Shown here piece after piece: positions 1-5,922 of a DNA stretch of 6,364 nt. Under the pieces are notes generated by a model, which saw only the letters and a program-made list of their open reading frames with translations, did no database searches and was not told the DNA's origin. The DNA is from Nitrososphaerota archaeon. Lineage in GTDB: Archaea; Thermoproteota; Bathyarchaeia; Bathyarchaeales; Bathycorpusculaceae. How positions within the stretch are numbered: the stretch's first letter is position 1; each line of letters opens with the position of its first letter. Location of the stretch: the NCBI GenBank assembly GCA_031283385.1, contig JAITBW010000065.1, positions 1 to 6,364 of the forward strand, written 5' to 3'. The position numbers and the translations under genes were made by a program.

Positions 1-44
1 TTTCTTTTTCGATTCCTTTTTAATAAACTAGCGACATCAATGTA

Positions 45-1271
45 ATGATGCAACAAGAAAACAAGCAATCAAACATAGTTATAATAGGCGCAGGACCTGC
101 CGGCTCTTATACAGCACGCCACTTAGCAATGCTAGGCATAAAAACAGACGTCTACGAAGAACACCACAAAATAGGCTTACCCTCACACTGCGCAGGACAC
201 ATAAGCATTCACAGCCTAAAAAAACTAGGATACTACCCTCTCCCTAAAGGAATAATAGAAAACACATTTAACGCAGCCAACTTTTACTCACCATCAGGAA
301 CAAAATTCTCAATACACCTCAAAAAACCTGTAACCTGCGCTTTAAACAGAACAAAATTTGACCAATACATAGCTGACCAAGCAAAACAGGCAGGAGCAAC
401 TTTCCATGTAGGCTCTACTGTCAAGTCACTACAAATTGAAAACAACTATGTTAAAGGCGTAAACCTCCAAGATAACAATACTATAATTCCTTCAAAAATA
501 ACCATAGACGCTGAAGGTATAAGCTCAAGACTTCTCCGACAAACTAAACTTGGAGGACTTGACCGAAAAGGGCTAGTCTATGCTGTTGAAACAGAAATTG
601 ATCAAGTACATGACGTTGAACCACACGCTGTTGAAGTATACATGGGCAGTAGCGCACCCGGCTTCTACGCTTGGCTTATCCCCCGCCCAGATGGAACAGC
701 AAAACTTGGACTAGCAACAAACCATGGCAACCCCCAAAATTATCTAAAAAATCTTATGACTAAACACCCAGTAGCTAAAAAACAAGTTAAAGGCGCAAAA
801 ATAATTACCACTAATTATCACGCTATCCCACTGGCTGGACCAATAAGTCAGGCGTATAGTAACGGCTTTCTAGCAGTAGGCGATGTTGCCTCACAAGTTA
901 AACCCACAACAGGCGGCGGCGTTATCTTCGGCTTAACCTGCGGAAAAATAGCGGCTGACGTTGCTAAAACAGCCCTTGACTTAGGAGATGTTTCAGCTAA
1001 AACACTTAGTCTCTATCAAAAACGTTGCAATGCCGCCCTAAATTTTGATGTAACCTTTATGCTGCGTCTTAGACGGTTTTTAAACTCGCTTTCTGATGAA
1101 CGCTGGGACTCCGTTTTACGTTTCTGCAACCGTTTTGGTGTGGGTAGGGCATTAAGTGATGTGGAAGAGATTGATTATCAAGGCAGAATGATGATGCATG
1201 TTGCAACTAAACCTGCAATGATTGCTGCACTTGGATATTTTGGGTTGCTTTATCTGTTTGCAAACCCTTAA
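45..1271 (+). CDS. Geranylgeranyl reductase family FAD-dependent oxidoreductase
   Basis: This is probably a flavoprotein that saturates isoprenoid double bonds; the best known archaeal role is reducing the digeranylgeranyl chains of membrane lipids. The N-terminus has the dinucleotide-binding GAGPAG (residues 15-20) with acidic residues at 38-39. PSHCAG (46-51) matches the family PxxCxG motif. YAWLIP (208-213), followed by GLA at 222-224, matches YxWxFPx7-8GxG with Phe to Ile and final Gly to Ala. GDVASQVKPTTGGG (279-292) is the second FAD motif. The length of 408 aa is normal. The last 20 residues contain a hydrophobic run (about 391-406) that may touch the membrane. ATG 45 and ATG 48 are both possible starts; no Shine-Dalgarno is visible, and T/A-rich sequence at 17-27 would suit a leaderless transcript. 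Archaea often carry several paralogues of this family, so the exact substrate is unproven. The family assignment is firm; the archaeol-synthesis role is inferred. Confidence 0.88.
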   Translation: MMQQENKQSNIVIIGAGPAGSYTARHLAMLGIKTDVYEEHHKIGLPSHCAGHISIHSLKKLGYYPLPKGIIENTFNAANFYSPSGTKFSIHLKKPVTCALNRTKFDQYIADQAKQAGATFHVGSTVKSLQIENNYVKGVNLQDNNTIIPSKITIDAEGISSRLLRQTKLGGLDRKGLVYAVETEIDQVHDVEPHAVEVYMGSSAPGFYAWLIPRPDGTAKLGLATNHGNPQNYLKNLMTKHPVAKKQVKGAKIITTNYHAIPLAGPISQAYSNGFLAVGDVASQVKPTTGGGVIFGLTCGKIAADVAKTALDLGDVSAKTLSLYQKRCNAALNFDVTFMLRLRRFLNSLSDERWDSVLRFCNRFGVGRALSDVEEIDYQGRMMMHVATKPAMIAALGYFGLLYLFANP

Positions 1272-1305
1272 ACACTGGAGTACACATTAGCAAGGGCGAA
1301 GTACC

Positions 1306-1668
1306 ATGGGCGAATTTGAATATAAACAAGTCATCGTTTTTCGCAGTGATTTGCAGATGAGTAAAGGTAAAATCGCGGCGCAGGCAGGTCACGCAGCAGT
1401 TTCAGCTGCTCAGGAAGCATATGCTCGCCACAAAAAATGGTGGGAATCCTGGTTGTATGAAGGTCAAAAAAAGGTTGCGCTAAAGGTTCCAAGTGAAAAA
1501 GAACTAGGCGATCTGGAAGAAGCTGCAGATGATCTTGGGCTTCCACACGCTCTAATTGTAGATAGAGGCTTAACTGAAATTCCAGAAGGTTCAGTAACCT
1601 GCCTTGGTATCGGTCCAGCACCAGCTGCCATGATTGACCGTTTAACAGGTAAGCTCAAGCTCTTATAG
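1306..1668 (+). CDS. pth2: Peptidyl-tRNA hydrolase, Pth2 type
   Basis: Cytosolic esterase that cleaves peptidyl-tRNA released by stalled ribosomes, so that the tRNA can be recycled. At 120 aa it is a full-length single-domain Pth2. It shows the family N-terminal signature SKGKIAAQAGHAAVSA (19-34), DRGLT at 86-90 in place of the commoner DAGRT (the key Asp and Thr are kept), and the closing GIGPAPAAMIDRLTGKLKLL (101-120). The ATG at 1306 is the only reasonable start: an in-frame TAG at 1288-1290 lies 15 bases upstream. AAGGG at 1292-1296 is a weak Shine-Dalgarno at 9 bases; a better GGAG at 1277-1280 is too far away. It lies 34 bases after the reductase gene and 7 bases before truD, so it probably shares their transcript. 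Pairing with truD makes sense because both act on tRNA. Confidence 0.95.
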   Translation: MGEFEYKQVIVFRSDLQMSKGKIAAQAGHAAVSAAQEAYARHKKWWESWLYEGQKKVALKVPSEKELGDLEEAADDLGLPHALIVDRGLTEIPEGSVTCLGIGPAPAAMIDRLTGKLKLL

Positions 1669-1672
1669 GTGA
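1667..1672 (+). promoter_or_regulatory. Shine-Dalgarno of truD overlapping the pth2 stop codon
   Basis: AGGTGA lies 3 bases before the truD ATG and shares its first two bases with the TAG stop of pth2. It matches the archaeal anti-Shine-Dalgarno well (GGTGA core). This position suggests that translation of truD is coupled to termination on pth2, and it fixes the truD start at 1676. Confidence 0.65.
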
Positions 1673-1675
1673 GCT

Positions 1676-3055
1676 ATGTTGCAGGTTGTACCAGAAATTG
1701 ACCGTTTACTTGGTATAGAAACTTTTGCAACTAAAACTAGCGGCATAGGCGGTAGAATTCGTGGTGACACAGAAGATTTTCAGGTTGAAGAAATTTTAGC
1801 TGACGGCTCTAGGGCTCATTTTGCTTTGCCCGATAGGGAGCCTATGGCGTTAGGGGCATCGTTAGAGCAGTCGCAGCGGTATTTGCTTTGTGTTTTAGCT
1901 AAACAGAACTGGGATAATTTCTTAGCGATAAAAAATGTTGCTATTCAGCTAGGCATAGGGCAAAATAGCATTCAGATTGCCGGCATAAAAGACGCTAAAG
2001 CAGTTACTGCACAATATGTTACAATTGAAAACCTGAAAATAGAAGATACGTGTAGGGTAAATGTTAGTGGCATTCAACTTCGACCTGTTGGGTATCTACG
2101 TTATCCCCTGTCAGTTTTTTATCTCTTAGGAAACAGTTTCAAAATAAAAATCACCAATATAGCGCAAGATAAGGATAAAGTTAACACGCAAATATGTCAG
2201 GTTATACAAGAAACAACTGAACTCGGAGGCATGCCAAATTACTATGGACACCAACGTTTCGGTACAACACGTCCCATAACGCATTATGTTGGTAAGGCTA
2301 TACTTGAAGGCGACTTTGAAAAAGCCGTTATGCTTTTCCTCGCAAAACCCAGTCCAAATGAACATCCTGAGTCAAGAAAAGCACGTACAGACCTCCAACA
2401 GACCCATGACTTTAAAGCTGCATTAGAATATTACCCAAAACAACTACGATATGAACGTTCAATACTAAAATTTTTAAATGAAGAACCAAACGAATACCTC
2501 AAAGCCTTTAACGTCTTACCATTAAAACTACAGGCACTATTTGTACAGGCTTACCAATCATACCTGTTTAACCGTTTCCTAAGTGAACGCATCAAAAATG
2601 GTTTACCCCTAAACAGAACCGAAATTGGCGATTTCACAGTCGGAATTGAACGCACAGGACTACCTATGGTAAATATGCCCCAAACAGTAACAACACAAAA
2701 CCAAACAAAAATTAATGAAGCCATAACGCTAGGTAAAATGCGACTTGCCCTCCCCATAGTAGGATTCAAACAAAAACTTTCAAGCGGCATCATGGGCGAA
2801 CTAGAACAACATGTTTTGCAGCAAGAAGACGTAAACCTGCAGAGCTTCCGTGTTACAATTAACTCCCAACTAGGAAATAGAGGCAGTCTACGAACCGCAA
2901 TAACACCCGTTAAAAACTTTACATACCTTAACAACACAAATAACAATAATGACCCATCAGCCTCTATAACATTCACATTACTACGCGGATGCTACGCAAC
3001 AATATTGCTACGAGAAATAATCAAACCCCAAAACCTCATTACCGCAGGCTTCTAA
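1676..3055 (+). CDS. truD: tRNA pseudouridine synthase D (TruD)
   Basis: Isomerises a specific uridine of tRNA to pseudouridine (position 13 in characterised members). Visible TruD signatures are GIKDAKAVTAQ (103-113), whose Asp106 is the expected catalytic aspartate; GNSFKIKI (152-159); GGMPNYYGHQRFG (184-196), the most diagnostic TruD motif; AYQSYLFNRF (292-301); and the C-terminal LLRGCYATILLREI (435-448). At 459 aa it is within the archaeal range, which is longer than the bacterial enzymes because of the inserted TRUD domain. A short Asn-rich stretch (419-425) sits just before the last strand. The first third is written in G/T-rich codons and the remainder in A/C-rich codons, although the reading frame and motifs are intact throughout. 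The start is fixed by the AGGTGA site just upstream. It is the last gene of the plus-strand unit and converges on nadM, with no clear terminator in the 124-base gap. Confidence 0.95.
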   Translation: MLQVVPEIDRLLGIETFATKTSGIGGRIRGDTEDFQVEEILADGSRAHFALPDREPMALGASLEQSQRYLLCVLAKQNWDNFLAIKNVAIQLGIGQNSIQIAGIKDAKAVTAQYVTIENLKIEDTCRVNVSGIQLRPVGYLRYPLSVFYLLGNSFKIKITNIAQDKDKVNTQICQVIQETTELGGMPNYYGHQRFGTTRPITHYVGKAILEGDFEKAVMLFLAKPSPNEHPESRKARTDLQQTHDFKAALEYYPKQLRYERSILKFLNEEPNEYLKAFNVLPLKLQALFVQAYQSYLFNRFLSERIKNGLPLNRTEIGDFTVGIERTGLPMVNMPQTVTTQNQTKINEAITLGKMRLALPIVGFKQKLSSGIMGELEQHVLQQEDVNLQSFRVTINSQLGNRGSLRTAITPVKNFTYLNNTNNNNDPSASITFTLLRGCYATILLREIIKPQNLITAGF

Positions 3056-3179
3056 CAATAAAAATCACATAAATAAGCAACAACTGACAACCACTTTACA
3101 CAACATAGTTAACACCTTCAAAATGTCACCTATACAATATTTCTCAACAGACCCGCATCGAAACTTGAAAAACCTCTGT

Positions 3180-3704
3180 TTAGATCTTATCTGTTCGTGC
3201 TAAATCTCTAAGCCTATTTACCCCGTCAATTTTATTTATAAAATCAACAACGCTTTTTGGAACAAGAGCCGTCCAGTTTTCTTCTCTAAGCATTTTTTCC
3301 CGAACAAACGTTGACGCATAAGTCTGCCTATCGAAAAGACTAATGTTTTCAACTTCATAACCTGACTCTTTAAACAAGCGACGCGTTAACGGCTCATTCG
3401 AATACAATTTATCAAACTTTGGCGTGTAACCCTCTACCGCTGAAACCCACAACATATGGAGATGCATATCGGGAACTGGGACAATCCACACTTTTTCTAA
3501 ATCTACCTTTGCCTCACGCAAGGAGCGTTGAATCATAACTAAGCGCTCTCCGGCAGTAAAAGGATTTTCCAAATTATGACTATGCTGCGCGCTACCAATA
3601 ACAATTACAATCTCGTCAACTTTTGTTAAAACTTCTTTTATAGCCCCTAGATGACCCAGATGAAACGGCTGAAATCTGCCAACGTAAAGACCACGGTTAA
3701 CCAA
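3180..3704 (-). CDS. nadM: Nicotinamide-nucleotide adenylyltransferase, archaeal NadM type
   Basis: Joins NMN and ATP to give NAD+ and pyrophosphate, the adenylylation step of NAD biosynthesis, in the cytosol. The protein (174 aa, usual for NadM) has the nucleotidyltransferase motif GRFQPFHLGH (9-18, HxGH at 15-18), GSAQHSH (37-43), ENPFTAGER (46-54), YSNEPLTRRLF (101-111) and the C-terminal nucleotide-binding signature DRQTYASTFVREKM (125-138), where archaeal relatives usually read YSGTEIR. The start codon is TTG: an in-frame TAA lies 9 bases upstream and there is no nearby ATG or GTG. GTGGAG (plus-strand 3714-3719) provides a Shine-Dalgarno at 9 bases. It is transcribed towards truD and divergently from the DUF3786 gene. 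After the stop, a run of five T on the minus strand (3168-3172) could act as an archaeal oligo-T terminator, but no hairpin precedes it. Confidence 0.93.
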   Translation of the reverse strand: MVNRGLYVGRFQPFHLGHLGAIKEVLTKVDEIVIVIGSAQHSHNLENPFTAGERLVMIQRSLREAKVDLEKVWIVPVPDMHLHMLWVSAVEGYTPKFDKLYSNEPLTRRLFKESGYEVENISLFDRQTYASTFVREKMLREENWTALVPKSVVDFINKIDGVNRLRDLARTDKI

Positions 3705-3713
3705 ACGATATTA

Positions 3714-3719
3714 CTCCAC
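3714..3719 (-). promoter_or_regulatory. Shine-Dalgarno deciding the TTG start of nadM
   Basis: Read on the minus strand this is GTGGAG, with GGAG ending 9 bases before the TTG at 3704-3702. Because the frame is closed by TAA just upstream of that TTG, this site and the conserved residues beginning at Gly5 support initiation at TTG. A TATA-like TTATTATA (3735-3742, minus strand) lies further upstream, but its spacing would place the transcript start inside the Shine-Dalgarno, so the true promoter may be the TTATACAA-like sequence around 3768-3775 instead. Confidence 0.5.
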
Positions 3720-3823
3720 TACATGTATCAACGCTATAATAACCCTAAAAACTTTTACCCATTAACTTGTATAACCTCTGATAGTTGTTACTTCTAAATA
3801 CAGTTGTAATATGGCGATTTGAC

Positions 3824-3842
3824 AAGAAAGTCTAAATATTTA
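3824..3842 (+). promoter_or_regulatory. Archaeal BRE/TATA promoter of the DUF3786 gene
   Basis: AAGAAAG followed by TAAATATTTA (3833-3842) resembles a purine-rich BRE plus TATA box. Transcription starting about 25 bases later (near 3862) would give a leader of about 22 bases that includes the strong AGGAGA Shine-Dalgarno at 3871-3876, which is 7 bases from the ATG. Box and ribosome site together make a consistent start for this gene. The promoter is predicted from pattern and spacing only. Confidence 0.5.
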
Positions 3843-3883
3843 CTTCTTCTCAAATGTAGACTCATAAGATAGGAGAACTGCGC

Positions 3884-4468
3884 ATGGTGAACTTGAATTT
3901 ACCCCAAGAAACTCTTGACAAGCTAAAATGGATGGTAAACAATCCTGAAAATACTCTTTGCTTTCTAGGATTTACTTTGAATTTATCAACTGGCGATTTA
4001 CAAGATGTTCTTCAGCAAAAAGTTACCTCCCCTCAGGTTAAGGATGGCACTATGTATAGCCAGATTGCTGAATTACTAATAAAATATGCATCTACAAGTA
4101 AACCTGTTAAAGTCGGTAAATTGGTTAATTTTAAAGACTTCTCTGGCGGATACGCCTATGAAAACGCTTTTCATCGTCGTGTAGTTGAACCAATTGTGAA
4201 ACTTTTCGGAAAAGCTCCTCAAAACCTGATTAAAGCTGCCATGTCAATAGGTGGAAAGCAACTTGAATATGGTGACTGCTCAATTGAAATTGAGACTTTT
4301 CCAGAGATATCCTTGACAATTATTCTTTGGGTTGACGATGAGTTGCCGTCTACAGCAAATGTGCTCTTTGATGAATCATCCGGAAAAACTTTTAACGCTG
4401 AAGATTTAGCCTGGCTTTCAGATTTAACTCTTTGGCGTTTATCAATAGCTCAAACTCTGGCGGTATAA
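3884..4468 (+). CDS. DUF3786 family protein, function unknown
   Basis: I recognise this 194-aa protein as DUF3786-like from its conserved core: GKLVNFKDFSGGYAYENAF (78-96), PIVKLFG (103-109), GGKQLEYGDCS (123-133), and the block LWVDDELPSTANVLFDES (148-165), which corresponds to the family's W-x-x-DEE-P-ILFD motif. The family occurs in anaerobic bacteria and archaea and has no established biochemical role that I know of; in some bacteria the domain is joined to an Fe-S domain, but none is present here and only two cysteines (26 and 132) are seen. There is no signal peptide or membrane segment, so it is probably a soluble cytosolic protein. The start at ATG 3884 is supported by AGGAGA 7 bases upstream. 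It is a single-gene unit, divergent from nadM and followed by a T-rich terminator candidate. Function should be left open. Confidence 0.8.
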   Translation: MVNLNLPQETLDKLKWMVNNPENTLCFLGFTLNLSTGDLQDVLQQKVTSPQVKDGTMYSQIAELLIKYASTSKPVKVGKLVNFKDFSGGYAYENAFHRRVVEPIVKLFGKAPQNLIKAAMSIGGKQLEYGDCSIEIETFPEISLTIILWVDDELPSTANVLFDESSGKTFNAEDLAWLSDLTLWRLSIAQTLAV

Positions 4469-4550
4469 CATCTTTTGATGTATAAGTAACCTATTGTTTG
4501 ATGGATGTCTCTAGATTGACTATCTGATTTGGTAGATAAGCGAGTAAAAC

Positions 4551-4571
4551 CGTAGGTTGAACCTGTTTTTT
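4551..4571 (+). terminator. Candidate terminator of the DUF3786 gene
   Basis: AGGT (4554-4557) pairs with ACCT (4561-4564) around a TGA loop, with two further wobble pairs below, and is followed directly by six T (4566-4571). The stem is weak, but archaeal RNA polymerase stops at oligo-T tracts even without a strong hairpin. The site lies about 85 bases after the stop codon. Confidence 0.4.
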
Positions 4572-4678
4572 ATGTGACATTTTGAGAAAAATTGTCAATT
4601 TGAAGTGTTATAGATGCATTAATAATCTTGGTTGGTGTTGCAGATGTTTGGTGTTTCAATTGGATTTATGGTACTATT

Positions 4679-4720
4679 AGTTTTTAGTTTAAATTTGAAA
4701 GTTTTTAGTTTAAATTTGAA
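4679..4720 (+). repeat. Perfect 21-bp tandem duplication
   Basis: Two identical, directly adjacent copies (4679-4699 and 4700-4720) begin AGTTTTTAG and end AAATTTGAA. The identity ends exactly at both borders. The unit length is a multiple of three, and the copies lie in frame in a 27-codon ORF (4644-4727), where they read VFSLNLK then VFSLNLN. Each copy also contains a T5 run and a TATA-like TTTAAATTT, so the duplication could instead double a promoter or protein-binding element upstream of trxB. It may equally be a recent slippage event without function. Confidence 0.9.
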
Positions 4721-4757
4721 CGAATAATTATTTAATGGCGTTTAAGCAATATTTTTG
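4721..4757 (+). promoter_or_regulatory. Probable trxB promoter region (two TATA-like boxes)
   Basis: AATTATTTAAT (4726-4736) would place transcription near 4757 with a leader of about 20 bases. CAATATTTTT (4747-4756) is centred about 26 bases before ATG 4778, which is the spacing for a leaderless transcript. No convincing Shine-Dalgarno is seen before trxB, which favours the leaderless reading. Sequence alone does not decide which box is used. Confidence 0.35.
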
Positions 4758-4777
4758 GTTAATGTGGGTTAGTGCGT

Positions 4778-5701
4778 ATGGAAAATTGGGATGTAATTAT
4801 TATTGGTGCTGGTTCTGCGGGTTTAGCTGCAGGTATATATGCTGTAAGAAGTGGGTTGAAAACGCTTGTGTTTGACGAGAAACTGGCTGGTGGGAATATT
4901 GCTTCTGCTCCAAAGGTGGAAAATTATCCGGGATTTGCTGAAATAAGTGGTTCTGAGTTATCTGAAAAAATGGTTTTGCAATGTAGACAGTTTGGTGTAG
5001 CTATTCATGAGCTTGAATCGGTAGAAAAGCTGCAGCTTGATGATGAGGTAAAGACTGTAGTTACGCATAAGGCTACGTATCGGGCTAAGGCTGTGATTTT
5101 TGCTACTGGGTCGCATCATAAGGTTCTTGGGGTTAAGGGTGAAAAAGAGTTTCAAGGTAGAGGTGTTAGTTATTGCGGCATATGTGATGGACCTTTTTTT
5201 AAAGGTAAACATGTTGCTGTTGTCGGCGGCGGCAATTCTGCATGTATAACCTCTCTGTATCTCTCTGGCATAGCTAAACAGGTTACTATGATTCATAGAC
5301 GAAATGTTTTCCGTGCAGAGAATAAATTGTCCTCAGATGTTGTCTCAAAAAGCAATGTTGATGTACTCTGGAACGCTAAAGTTGAAGAAATTATGGGCGA
5401 TCGGCAGGTAAGAACTGTGGTTTTAAAAAATAGTGTTACTGATGAAAAAACAGAGCTTGCTGTTGATGCCGTATTTGTACAGGTTGGCGAAGTACCTAAT
5501 AGTGCAGTGGCAAAAACTGCTGGGGTAGAAACTGATGCGACAGGATACGTTAAAATTAATATAAAACAAGAAACAAACTTTGCTGGCGTGTATGCTGCAG
5601 GCGATATGACGAATCATCCAATTAAACAGGTTGGCACTGCTGTGGGACAAGGCATAACAGCTGCTCTTCAAGCATACAGTTACATCACAGGACATCTGTA
5701 A
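4778..5701 (+). CDS. trxB: Thioredoxin reductase (NADPH, FAD)
   Basis: Flavoenzyme passing electrons from NADPH through FAD and a redox disulfide to thioredoxin or a related thiol protein in the cytosol. Counting from ATG 4778 (307 aa): FAD-binding IIIGAGSAGLAAG (7-19); redox-active CGIC (133-136) followed by DGPFF, the low-molecular-weight thioredoxin reductase arrangement; NADPH-domain VVGGGNSA (148-155); HRRNVFRAE (173-181), whose basic residues normally bind the 2'-phosphate of NADPH; and a C-terminal FAD motif GVYAAGDMTN (270-279) with the QVGTAVGQGITAA helix (284-296). A GTG at 4772 would add two residues and is open in frame, with a TAA at 4760-4762 just upstream. I prefer ATG 4778 because it fits leaderless spacing and puts the FAD motif at the usual distance. 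It is monocistronic, followed by a terminator-like hairpin. Its thioredoxin partner is not in the window. Confidence 0.93.
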   Translation: MENWDVIIIGAGSAGLAAGIYAVRSGLKTLVFDEKLAGGNIASAPKVENYPGFAEISGSELSEKMVLQCRQFGVAIHELESVEKLQLDDEVKTVVTHKATYRAKAVIFATGSHHKVLGVKGEKEFQGRGVSYCGICDGPFFKGKHVAVVGGGNSACITSLYLSGIAKQVTMIHRRNVFRAENKLSSDVVSKSNVDVLWNAKVEEIMGDRQVRTVVLKNSVTDEKTELAVDAVFVQVGEVPNSAVAKTAGVETDATGYVKINIKQETNFAGVYAAGDMTNHPIKQVGTAVGQGITAALQAYSYITGHL

Positions 5702-5726
5702 ACATAAAACAAGCAGCACTTTACCT

Positions 5727-5750
5727 TGAGCAACTTATGCTCACTGTTTT
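5727..5750 (+). terminator. Hairpin plus T-run after trxB
   Basis: TGAGCA (5727-5732) and TGCTCA (5738-5743) form a perfect 6-bp stem around the loop ACTTA, followed three bases later by four T (5747-5750). It starts 26 bases after the trxB stop, the right place for a terminator. The T-run is short and the stem is modest. Confidence 0.5.
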
Positions 5751-5870
5751 GTATATGCTGAAAGTCGGCGTGTGTTAACATATGGTGCTTGCTACGTTTA
5801 CAGGCGTCTACTTTAGGTTTTGTCTCTGTCCGTTTAAATAGATGGGTTTTTGCGTGTAAATATTTGCGAT

Positions 5871-5882
5871 GCTTTTAAATAT
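5871..5882 (+). promoter_or_regulatory. Probable TATA box of the S15 gene
   Basis: TTTTAAATAT (5873-5882) is a good archaeal TATA match. A start about 26 bases after its centre (near 5904) would give a leader of about 19 bases that still carries the AAGGTG Shine-Dalgarno at 5912-5917, five bases before ATG 5923. Similar boxes at 5833-5840 and 5855-5863 are further away and would give longer leaders. Confidence 0.45.
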
Positions 5883-5922
5883 CTCTATACTGTGGTTGTA
5901 GGTGCGTAATTAAGGTGTAACG

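Larger units (their letters stand above)
4469..4777. other. 309-base intergenic region before trxB
   Basis: This AT-rich gap holds, in order: a T6 tract after a short stem (about 4551-4571); a weak AT-only inverted repeat (4587-4599); a 27-codon open frame from ATG 4644 to TAA 4725-4727 preceded by GGTG six bases upstream; a perfect 21-bp tandem duplication (4679-4720) inside that frame; and TATA-like sequences ahead of trxB (4726-4736 and 4748-4756). I see no tRNA, riboswitch, or remnant of a known protein. Confidence 0.6.

Noticed and set aside
1331..1658. Minus-strand open frames opposite pth2
   Set aside because: They overlap the fully conserved Pth2 coding sequence and show no domain or ribosome site.
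2551..2976. Long minus-strand open frame inside truD
   Set aside because: It lies opposite conserved TruD motifs, its translation resembles no family, and it is a shadow of the real gene.
4475..4530. Possible C/D box small RNA (TGATG-like then CTGA)
   Set aside because: The C box has mismatches at conserved positions, no C'/D' pair is seen, and such short motifs are frequent here.
4521..4538. Inverted repeat TATCT...AGATA
   Set aside because: Five AT-rich pairs with an eight-base loop and no T-run after it; expected by chance in this composition.
5782..5841. 19-codon ORF starting ATGGTGCTT in the trxB-S15 gap
   Set aside because: No Shine-Dalgarno, no resemblance to any known peptide, and it overlaps TATA-like sequence likely to belong to the S15 promoter region.
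5702..5922. tRNA or riboswitch in the 221-base gap before S15
   Set aside because: No T-loop GTTCRANNC pattern, no cloverleaf, and no riboswitch core recognised; only the hairpin and promoter-like boxes are supportable.
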